Position numbers and translations under genes: made by a program | Source: Sclerurus mexicanus | Taxonomy: Eukaryota > Chordata > Aves > Passeriformes > Furnariidae | Length of the DNA stretch: 64,000 bases | NCBI GenBank assembly: GCA_013396755.1 | Contig: VWZF01000445.1 | Span: forward strand, 1,005,523 to 1,069,522 | Direction: 5' to 3' | Shown here: one piece after another, positions 13,801 through 25,800 of the stretch | How the letters are laid out: each line of letters opens with the position of its first letter | How positions within the stretch are numbered: the first letter of the stretch is position 1 | The notes under the pieces: model-generated | Seen by the model: the letters and a program-made list of their open reading frames with translations, nothing else | Told to the model about the DNA's origin: nothing | Database searches by the model: none

Positions 13801-16800
13801 ACATTCATACAATGAACTGTGACAAATATAGGGACCAGATAATATTCTCCCAGGTATTTCAAAGGATCTTAGACAAGAAATTGCCAAACAACCAGCTTTG
13901 ATGTATAGCTTATCACTTACAGTGGCCTCAGCACAGGCAGAATAGGTGTGACAAGTGTCAAATCCTTTTTTAAAAAAAAGAGAATTCAGAGGGGTCTGCA
14001 AAAAAAGTCATTCCAGCCTATATAAAGGAAACTGGTCATGACAACAGCATGACTGAATAGAGGGAATGAATAAGCATGTGATATAATGGTGACGAGTGTG
14101 TGTGAGAATGTGAGTTGCTTTTTGCGTTTTCTTTTAGAAAAAAATCATGCTTTCTTAGTCTACTAGAGTTTTTTGGAATTCAGAAAGCAAGTAAGTATGC
14201 TTGATATACTACGTTTATTTCCATAGAATACTTTTGATGAGGTTCTTTCGCAATGCTATTACATGGATGTTGCCATGGGACAACAAAGAATGTCCTTTCA
14301 TAAATTAATAGCTGATTAGAGATATGTAAAGAAGGTAGGAACCAATTATTCCTTGGTAAAATAGTTGAAGATGTGTTATGAGGATCTGTGCTAGTCACTG
14401 TATTACAGATGACCTGAAAAAGAGGACATTCTGTTCTGTACAAAAGAAGAGAGGGATATAAACTCAGTCCAGGAGGACAGGTCCTTGTGCTGCTGGTTGC
14501 TGGAAGGTAGAAAGATGTCCTAGTAGAAGAATTACTTCATAGATACTTGCCTGACACTCTTTTCTTTCACATCTACTGCTGGAAATAACTGAATGGACCT
14601 GATATTCTATTCATCTGCTTAAGTGCCCCTGCTCTTCAGTGAGCAAACTGGACTTTATTGTGTTCAAGGCCCATCTATTTTTGCTCTTTGTAAGTGAGTT
14701 TACTAAGGAGAACTTGAGAAATAAGAATTTTAAAATGCATAATAGAATTTGATTATGGAAACCAGTTTCTATATTAACTGAAAAATACTTGGTTCCAAAA
14801 GTTGATTCTAAAAATTAAGACCATTGAGTTTGGAAATGGAAATGTATTGTGTGATGGTGTCAGTATAATCATAGCAAGTCTCAGATTGATTAGTCACTGA
14901 AGGCTTTGTGAAAGGATTTAGAGAAAAGGCAATGTCAGTGCCTTGACCCATGGATTCTGAAAAGGAGCAATCATCAGGTACCTGCAGAGGTGGAGGGAAT
15001 GTGGTCCTGGTCCCTTCTGAACTTTAGGCAGATGCTTCTCTTTTCTGTGGTCAGAGCACAGAGAGGTCTTTGACAGACTCCTGATGGAAGGATAACAAAT
15101 TCTTCTGTCTTTGTAACACAAGCATTAAAAAGTCACCATGATCTCCATACAAGTCCATACAATCTTCATATACATGCAGCTATTAGTGTTCTTAACTTGA
15201 CCACTTGACTGCTCAATTACTTGGAAGAAAAGGTCTTTTGTCACTAAAAGTGAAAATTAATAGAAAACAGAAATTATATTATTTAGAAAAAATTTTAATT
15301 TGTGAGAATACAGGAAACCTTATGTATGCAGTAGGTGTACTGAATTTTGCTGCACTTCAGTGTGAACAGCTTTATGATTCCTATTGCTTTATTTAATTTT
15401 CATTACTAAACTATTGATAGCTTGACTGACCAACAACTCTGTGAATATCTCAAAAGGAGAAATAAGTAGCTGTATTAAAGTAAGATGTCCTGCAAAGAGC
15501 AGACTTAAAAAATATGGTATATATAATTTATCTTATCAAGCAAGTGTACTTCTGATGTTCTATTTATTTATTTCCTCTTTTTCTATAATTCAAAGTAACT
15601 TAAATTAACCACTAATAATGTTTATAGTGGTTGTTAATAATTTTTTAATCCTAGTTTGGATAATTTTTTGAATTTCTGTGCATTTGCTCATCAACTTCCC
15701 CCCAATTATAGGATACTTAACAACAGGTATGTGTCATTGCCTTTAGAGTCTCAAATTGTATCTAAGTACACTTCATATAATCTAAGCAGCATGAATGCTA
15801 TCTTTTTAATTATCATAATTGGAACACCAAAAACATATTTCTAAAGGATTAGTTTATTTTAATGCACTCTAGAGCAGTCAACAAATATGTGCTGAAAATA
15901 GACACAAGTGATGATCAAAGTATGGTAGCGTACTTGTGTTCAAGAAAAGGTTTTCTTTCACTACAGCACTACAATACTGACCCTTTTTAAGGATAGAAGG
16001 AAACTGTTCATCAGGCATTTGGTGTGTTTAGTTTTTTTCCATATATATGCCTCCAGAATATATAAAAAAAGTAACATTTATGGGTTGTGAACAGTAATGA
16101 AAAGGAGATTTACAGTGAACTGAGACAAATATAAGCAACACACTCATGAGGTGTAAGCTTGAATAGATGTACTGGATAATTAACTACTGTTGATATTATC
16201 TCTATACGTTTATATCCATGCTCCTTCTAAGTCATTTGTGCTGGTACTGCAGTTCTTTAGTGAAAGTCAAGAGGCCTCTTTAGAGAGAGCAGCTTCATTA
16301 CATGTTACAGGAAGGAGATATAATCTACAGCAGAATTTAAAAATTGCATTCAAATTACCATCCATAGAGAAAACCACAGATGAGAGCTCATATTAGCCAA
16401 TAAGTATCATCTTTACAGGAAGCATCATGCAGATATTGATGTTGGCAGCTTGCTGAGGCTGTGAGTTGCAAGGGAGAACTCTTATCTTTCCAGGAGCCGG
16501 GGAAGTGCTGGCAAACAGCACACGGTGCTGTGGCCAGGGAGGACAAGGGGACCACACCTAGGGGCACTTTCTCTTCCCTTAAGAACTACACTAATTGGAA
16601 GGTTATTGATGAAGTAGTTTCAAGTGTGCCGTTAGTTTCTAGGAGGTTAATGAACATAAGAGATTTCGACTGAACATTTTCTGAGCCCTGGTATTAAGTA
16701 AGCTTTAAGTGTTCTTAAGTGAGCCCTCATTTTCAATTTTTCTTATTTACTAAGGACCAGAATTCTCTTTTATTTAATTATGGTCACAGGTGAGATGATG

Positions 16801-19800
16801 CATGATCCTTACACACATTCTTTACTTTTTCTTCCTAAAATTCTGATCCATGGATGTATAAAATAGAAGAAATTTCCTTTGCTCCTTTTTTTTTCCCCCT
16901 GGGCAATCTAGTGAATTTTTTCCCTTAGAAAATAAAGATTAAAGTTTCTTGTAAAAACAGATGTTTTCACAAGTTTTCTGGTCCCTTAGCACACAGTATT
17001 CCTTTGCCCCTCACAAACCACCTCATGTTTCTCCTCATGTTGCCACACCGAGGTTGGGAAATACCGAGTTCTCTCTTTTTTCATGAGCATCAAAGAGCCT
17101 CTTGTCAGCCCCTTGTCAGGTGAAGTAGAAACTGAGCCAAGATTTGAAGTAGAGGCTGCTGAGTCCTTTGCTTTAAGATCACCTCCCTTTATCTCTTTAA
17201 TGAATGTATTCACTACTCTTCATACAGTTAAGCTTTGTATTCGTGCAGAACATAGAACAGTTACTGTGCCTTACACAGTAAGGCTACTCTTTTCTACTCT
17301 TACACAATTTTTATTTTCTACTCCCTTTGTCCACAGGATAAAACTTGAAATTAAATGTAGGATTCAGGGCCATGTTATGACAGAGTTTGATCCCTGTTAC
17401 TTAGGTATAGATGTACGTACGTATACGTATAGATGTACGTATGTATACGTATAGATGCTCTGATATGTTTTCTCATGTGTGTTGTATCTGAGAGAACTTG
17501 CAGGAGACCCTTGCCATCAAGACTGACAGCTAGAGGCCAAACATGCAAAGCCATCACTGGGATGAGATTCAGTTGTTCAAATAGAAGGCTATGGAATTAT
17601 TTTAAACAAATGTCTCCTGCCCTTTGTGCTGTTTTAAGATAACTAATGCCCTAGCTGGCTTCGTGTTTAATTCCATATGTGAATTCAATATCCTTTGATT
17701 ACTGACTAGCAGTCTTACGGCTTTAAAACTCTACATTTCATTCAGCGACACTTGAAAAAACAAATTGCAGCTTTTAAACACATCTGAGAATTGCCAGAAC
17801 AACAATTGGCAGACTATCCTGTATATGACACAATTTAGCACAGCTGTCTCCCCTGTCTGTTACTTGCATACAGGATTCACTGGACTGTCAGAAGTTGCTC
17901 TAAACAAACCAACCTAATTATTGGAAATTGTAAATCCACTAATGTGGAATAAGGCCTTGCCTTGCTCAGTAAAAATCATCATGCGATATAACTGAATAAT
18001 GTAACTGAACTATAAAACTTGAATTCATATTTAGATTGGAACTCCAAATTTCCTCATGATATGGCAAGTGATCTCATGTGTTTTTAGTTTACATCATCCA
18101 TTATTAGTCTGCATTGTTTCAGTGAACTGTCAGATCAATGAGATTGCAGGTGTCTTCTTGGTGAACTAACAACGTTGCACTGAATTTAAGAGTATTCATC
18201 TGCAAAATGTGCATAACAATACCCTGAAGGTATTAGTTGGTAAATGGATTCATTAATGGCAGTAAATTTCCTATAAAACTGGAAAAAAAAAGCTTCAAGT
18301 TTTAAATACATTCTAAAAAGCTTTATATAACCTTGCTGCAGGGAGATGCTACATGTGGATAAATGATACATATAATGGATAAAATGAAACTAGAAACCTT
18401 CTATTACATTAAAAGTAGTCCTGTGCAGGTAGAGCTTTCTACAATGAGATTACTAGCTCAGCGGAGTAGGAGAGAGATGTGAGTGTGATTCATTCTTTAG
18501 CAAGAATTTCAGTACTGTCTCACCTAATATCCTCAAATACAAACTGCTGAAGATTGGGCTACTCAAGTGGGTGGTCAAGTGGACTGAAAACTGAACTGCT
18601 GGGCTTAAAGTGCTGTGATCAGAATAGCTGGGCTCTAAAGTGTTGTGATCAGTGGCACAAAGTCTGTCTTGAGGATGATCTAGCCATGAGTAAGATGTGT
18701 GGATATAGGGCACCAGTGCTGTTCTGTGACAGCCTGAACTCAGCTGTCCACAGAACTGAGCTCTTGTGGCATGTGACACCAGTCATCTCAGAGTGATGCT
18801 GCAGTCCAAAAGTAAGTAGGTTGTAAGAAGGTAGTCAAGGCAGATTCTGCAAGTCCAGGTCCTAATTATGGCAGATAGGTTTGGGGTCTGTAATAAGACA
18901 ATACAGTTTTCTTTCTGTGTGCTCTTGGTCAGTAATGGCCTTGAGTAGGCTCTGAGCCTGCACTAGAAATATAAGTGCGCAAAAGAGAGAGACTTTCAGC
19001 TTCTCTCTTCTGGGGCTGTGTAGAGGGAGCAAGATGCACTACAGGTTAAATTTATGGTGAAGTGTTAGTTCAAAGTACATTCCCAGTGCCTGTATCCATT
19101 CCTTAAGATGTGAAATTCTCTGAACTCTGTCTCTCTTACTCCTTCAGATCCATCCTTTGCTTGCTTGAACTCCAGTGGTGTATAAATAATCCCATTAGTA
19201 TTTATTGCAACTGCAGCCTACTATGAGCTCTCTGAGTTTTGTCATTAATTCGTTTAGGTGCAATATGCCAAGCGAAAAAGAAACAGATTTCACAAGGGAA
19301 TTGCCTAAATTGAGGGATTCAAAATAGCACAAAATAAGAAACTGTCAGGTGATCTATCTCCTGTTACAATTTCAAGGCCATTCTAGGTCTAGGACATCAT
19401 TATCCTTGCTCCCTCCAAGGATGATGGAGTAGACACTTGCCTGAGTGAGACATTGCATAAAAAGGGGTGCCATGTGTTGCCAATTCTGAATCTGTTCCTT
19501 CTAGTCTGCAATAGTGGACAAGCACTGTCCCTCATTTAGTGCTACTAACCTCTGGAGAACAGGACCCCTTTGCTATAATAGCTGTCAAAGAATTGCTTTC
19601 AAAACTAGATAATACTTTTTCTTAAAAAAACCCAACCAACCAACCAACAAAAAAAACCCAAAACCCCAAAACCAAACAAACTCAAAACATTTTGTGGGTA
19701 ATATATTCCAATTTCTTGAAATTTTTTCTGAAATGTGTATTAAATTATAATGGCTTCTGACTCTGCTTGGGTCTGAAAATACTTCCTGAGCTTCCTTTAG

Positions 19801-22800
19801 TGCATTCAAACTGCAGAGGTACTTAACACAGATACGCAGAAGCAGAAACCATTCCAACCAGCACTTTGCTTGGTGGTGTCTTACCTAAAATGGATCCTGG
19901 CTCTGAGTAAAATAATTATTAATTTGTTGTATGGATTCAGTATTGGAGCTTCTTACCATTCATTCACATGACTTATTCAGTGAAAACTTTATCTCATGGT
20001 GTAACTCAGAGCTGACTGTTCTATGAAGATATATTTAGATCATATTTTGTAGCTGAATGAGCTTGAGAGAAGGTCTGTACCTAGTTTGCTGTAAATAATG
20101 TATATTACCTCTACTGCAGACAAGTGCAAATTCAATACTCGGTTCTATACCTGGACAAAATAATTGTATATCCTTAAAAGATCTTGATAGCCTCTTGGTG
20201 TGGTGACAGGCACACAGGATTGTGTGATCATAAAACATGATTTGTGGAGTGACTGTGGTTCATACCATCGTCACTGTGGGCTCATTTGTTCATTTTGGCC
20301 ACAATTCCTCTCATCTGCTGTTGCAGGGAGAAGATCATTTAGAGTTAGCAGAATCTAGTAATTCCAAAACCTTTTCTAAGGCTCAGGGTTTGGAAGGAAC
20401 CAGTTCAGACTAGTTTTCCAGCTCTTAACATCAGCTCTTAACTTAGAGCACTAACAAGCCCTTTTCATCAGGTTGTACGGGTGTACCATTGCTGTGAGAT
20501 GTTTAAAAACATGCATACTAAATACTCATCTGTGCACTGGCAGTCAAGGACAGTTAGATCAGGAAAACTTTGTCCTTGATATTGGTAACATGTTTAATGT
20601 GGCTGGAAAAGCAAATGATAGCATGCTTGAAACAACAAAGCAACATCAGGAGAAATAAGAGAAAAAAACCAAACCAGACTGAAAAAAATAAGTTGAAACA
20701 CACACTTTTTGTAATCTAATTGCAAGTAAGTAATCAAGGCAGCTGCAGAGAAGCAACAGAAAAAAGTAGATGCGCAGGCCAGGAGTACCTACCACTTATC
20801 ACATCATGTGACATGAATTACACTCAGCATACTGGGTTTGGTTGGGGTTTTTAAAATTTGGTTTTTATTTGAAAGTATGCTTTTTAAAGACTTTGTAAGG
20901 GAAATACCAACATCTTGCCTGACATTTTATCTCAGATATAAAGAAATCCATGACCTATCTATCAACAAAAGACTGAATAGGGTAAGAATCAAAGGAATAT
21001 GGTTTTTGTTTTGATCTAAGTGTTCTGCTGATTTATTGAAGAGAGCCCCATAGACTAAAGAAGCAGTTCCTTGGAAAACAAATGAATCACCTGAGGAAAC
21101 TGGTTCTTCCTCAACAAAATGATGTCCATGTGGGGTAACTTTCAACGTAGGTGTATGCCTGTGTTTAATAGATGGGAGTTTGTTACAAAAGATAGTAAAT
21201 TCCATGTTTGGGACTGAAAGGGTGGCACTTTTCACCATGATATAAAAGCTTTGACCACAGTTGTCTGCTTTATTTTAGCAGTTCTTTGGGATCTTAAAAT
21301 TTTACAGTGTGCAGCTCCACTGTCTTCAGTATCGTGGCACTGAAATATTACCCTGGAATTAAAAATAGACATGTGACTTTGAATTTGAGGAGCAATTTTG
21401 ATTCCTATATGAAACATCAGTAGATCATCACTCGCCAGAGTGCCTCCATTGACAAGTTTTTGGCAACTAGTTAGTCTGTCAGAAGCATCCAGGTAATTCC
21501 TGTAGCTAGACTGACCCTACAGCATTGATATTCTACAGCTCTCCTTTACCAAAATGCCTAAGTATGTCCATTTACCTTTGATTTTCATAGACTGAATAGA
21601 ATCAGGCTCACATTTTATCACTTGCATGGTTTTTGCTGCACTGCAGCCTCATTAAGCTAACACTGCTTGAATTCTTGTTGCATTTTACCTATATATTGTT
21701 TGTTAATCTGTCTACACATCTGGGGGTAGTTCAGTATTCACAGGAAACGCTAGCTGTTTTTTTCACAGGAATACGACTTACTCACACAGACATGTGTAGC
21801 AATGGAATAAAATCAAGTTCTTGCAGTGCAGCATCTTACTGCCATTGTGGTCCTGAAGGAGTGAGGATCTCTGCTGCCTCTCAAAGATTCTTTCTATTGC
21901 ATTCTGAAACTACCACGTGAGCGAAAGCTGCTCTAGCAAAACCTTCTAAAACTAAACAAATGAGGTCATAAAATCTAAAGCCTTGGTCATTGTGACAGTT
22001 ACTTGGCCCTATTGACCTCACTGTTTTGGTTTTGTTTTGGTTGGNAGGATTCCCAGCAGGAGAACTACAAAAACCTTTCTTTTGGGGAACAAAATATCCT
22101 AGGTAAGTACTGCACCAGGGACCCTCATACACCCGGGAATGAGGAATAACAGGGAAAAGTATTACAAATACATGTAGACATTAAGAGGGCATGGAGAAGA
22201 AGGCTACTCTGCTGAAGGCAACCAACAGGTAGTGCATAGAAAACTGTGTTGTGCTTCTGTAGGGCAAGCTTGGCCCTTGGCTCATATGTTCTCTCCTGCT
22301 GTGTCCTGCTTTTACCATTGAAAGAACTGCCTTTGAGAAGGGCTGCTTTGTGTGACAGCTTTACTTACCCTTGGGAGCCGTATGTGTTGCAGTCAGTTGT
22401 CTTAAACTGATGACTGAATTCTCACAGGAACTGCTAATTAAGTGCACCCAAGAGCAAGTGTTACAATGCTATAGCATGCAGATGCAGCAGTGTGCACATG
22501 GCAGGTATTAAAAGGAATTCTAAATCAGATAACACTTCCTGAACACAAGTGAATACCCTGAGAAGCCAATTATTATCTGTTTATTGTTCACTTTCTGCTA
22601 ATATCTAAGATTAGCAGTGGGCATTTGTCTGTGCCTATCGAGGTGCATGAGAGCATCTCCATGTGCATAAGTGATTGCCTGAGCAGGCCTGTGTGCTCCT
22701 GTAGCTGAGGAAGAGTAATTACAGGTCACACACATTTAATTTTGAAAAATCACTGCTTTTGTGCAGTTCAGTAACTTTCTATTTTAGGACAGGATAAGAC

Positions 22801-25800
22801 CATGAAAACTTTCTGTTGGCAGTTTCTGAAAGTTATTTTGCAGTTATATAAAGCCAGTTACTGGTGAAACATATCCTTAATAAATCTATGTTAAAAAAAA
22901 AATCAAACTTTTCAAACATTTTGGATTTGCCATCTTCCTCTCTTGATTGTGTCCTTGCAAACAGGAAATTTGGCAATATATGTAGAAAGACATGTTCAAT
23001 TGAGGAACAAATGAATTTGCATTCAAAGAGAATTGTTATGAGCCAGGTGACTTTCTAAGTGGTAATTGGGGGTAGAAGACAGTCCTTTCTTGTTAAGGTG
23101 AACCTTTTTTCTGTTATGGTTATTGCAGACTTGTTTCCAGCTTTGCTTTCTAAAGAGATTTCTCTGTATTCTGACCTTCTGCTGTAGTGATAAAATTGTG
23201 GTTCTTTCAAAGTACTATACTTTGCTCATTTCTCTTCTTTAAAGGTTACCTTAGTTTAAATTGGTTTTGCTTGAGTATGTATCAAAATGAAATTTAGTAA
23301 ACAAATGTAGCTGTTTTATATCAGACAACAGATTGCTTTTGTCCTTGAAATATTCTGGATGTCTTCTGTGTGCTTAGAAGAAACAGTACATGGCAGTGGA
23401 ACAGAAAAACCATCAAAAAGTCATCAGCACTTGCTGTAAAACTGATTTAGCAAATATTTAACATTTAGTGGCATTTTAGTGTCCAGTTTCAACATAGCCA
23501 CCAAAATCCAGTTATATCTGTTTGCATAAAGAGAAGCTTAGTTATCTCTTTTACATCTCAGCACATGAAATAAAATACCATTCAAATGTCATCATTCATA
23601 CTTACGAGTCTTCACTGCCAGATATATTGAAATAGAGAGTTCAAATTACCTGACATGGTAGTTTCCTTACAGTTCTCTGAGCCTCCCCAGTCCCAGAAAG
23701 TGTCCCTTTGATATGGTACCTGCTGAGCTGCACCTAATTCCCTCCATCTCTATCCAATTGTGCCCGAAATTGAAAAGCATGAACAGCACTCAGAAAACTT
23801 CTGGCAAAAAATGTTGTTGGCCTGGACAAAATGCTGAAGGGGGTTCACAGAAGCAAAGCACCCCCAAACTTTACCCCATCTTTTGGAGGTACGGAAAGAC
23901 GTAGGAGTGCCAGAACACCAGCCTGTTCTTTGTCCCTGCCACCCATGGTGACCAAGACCCTCAGAGGAAAAATAAGATTTATTTAGTAATAGGACTTGGT
24001 TCTTCTTGATCTCTTTACATGTTTTGTGCCATTATTTTTACACTTCTCCAGCTGCAAAAGATCCTGTATAACCACCTCACTTCAGATATGGAAAACAAGT
24101 CTAACATAGTACATTTATTATGGTAATTATCACTGTGTGCTACACAAGATTGCAAATTTATCACCCAAAAGAATGGTATTTCCATTGCTGAAACATATAA
24201 TTTTACCCAGCATTTTCTAGAGAAGGTTTGTAATAGTTCTTAGGGGAAAAAACAGTAGGGAAGATTTTATCACATACTTGAAAGTACCTTTCAGGAAAGA
24301 AAAAAACAAAGTGAAAGATTATCATGGGAGCAGAGGGAATTAAATGATATAATACTTTTTGGGCATGACTGAGATGAGCAATTAGCTTACTATGGATCAT
24401 TAGGTCCAGTAATAACATGTTATTTCAAAACACCCTGCCTTTCTTCTATTCCAGTACAACACATTAGAAATACTATAAGCTACTTTGAAGTATAGCATCT
24501 CAGTAACTGAAATGATAAAAACCATAAAAAACAACTTAACAAATGAAAGATGCATGTAGTAGATCACCTACCCCCACGATATCCACTGCATTTGGTGTAA
24601 AAAAGCCCTGAACATTTCCCTCTTTCATCCCTATTTCTCTCAGATGCATTTTTATTTGGATATAACAAGGAACATATAATTAATTGTCAGTCAGGAATAC
24701 AAAATATTTCTTACTATTCAGTTTCTCCAGTACATTAGATCTGACTGCGTACTATATCCTATACCAGGACAGGTGCAAGGAAATTGTAGGAGCTTTATTT
24801 TTTTAACTGATTGGAGATCTGTTTTGTGCTTTACAAAGTATAGTCTTTGTTGCATGGCAGTGAAGAATGATTGGAGCTGACAGTAGAGAAGCCCAGTGTT
24901 GCCTTTGATCTCTTCTTTTTCGGTGGCAATGCTGACAGAATAGTTACACCTGTAACTTTGTCCTGTTCTCAGTGAGAACATGCACAATGCAGTCAGGAGA
25001 CATTTTGGAGCCCATATGGCGCTAATGAGGGATTTGGTTAGACGAGTGAACCATCACAATGCTTTCAAAATTTTAGATTAAATACTGCTTTTAGACAAGG
25101 AAGAGTTTAAAATTAAGACTTTCAAAAACTTGAAGTCAAATTGTGTAGGTGTGATTTTTAGACCCATATTTCCCTCCTTCCTTACCCCCTTTTAAAATAA
25201 ATAATGATCTGCCCTTTAATGTTGATGAGTGTGGGCACTTTCTGAGGAAACTTTCTTTGTGTTACAGGTCATTAAGTTATGGTGCCATAGGAGTAATTGT
25301 TGGCCACGAGTTTACTCATGGATTTGATAGCAATGGTGAGTGTTTGACTGCATGTTGATAACTCTTTTTTTACAGAGCTGACAGATTAGAAAGCTGACTT
25401 CTACATGCTTTAGCATTTTTATTGTTCTGGAATTTTTTTAACAGTGCTGAATTGTGTGAAAAAAATAGAGAGTTGTATTTATTGGATTTATTTACATAGA
25501 GTCTTGGTGGTCTGAACTGGATTTTCTTTGGTAAGAAAATGAACAATTCTGTTTGTCTTGAATGGAAACTAAATCAGCAACAGATTCAGAAAGTCCTGAC
25601 TGGGGGGAGTGGGAACGGCAAAGGGATAACTTCTGATTGATAAAAATTACTTTCAAGAAAACTTTTCATTTCAGTTTTGACATTTTTCAAAATACAATTA
25701 TGAAAGTTTTAAAATACAATACTGGAACAAGAGTGGTACAGAAAAGGTGTCACAAAATATTAAAATAAAAGAAAAAAAAAGAGGAGAGATAAAGAAGGGG

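Larger units (their letters stand above)
11390..22047 (+). other. PHEX intron 15
   Basis: At 10.7 kb this is the longest intron in the window. It contains a 22-nt tandem repeat near 17.4 kb, a 30-nt local duplication near 18.6 kb and a pure A/C tract at 19.62 kb. Nothing else was recognised. Its 3' end carries an ambiguous base (22045) inside the splice acceptor. Confidence 0.7.
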
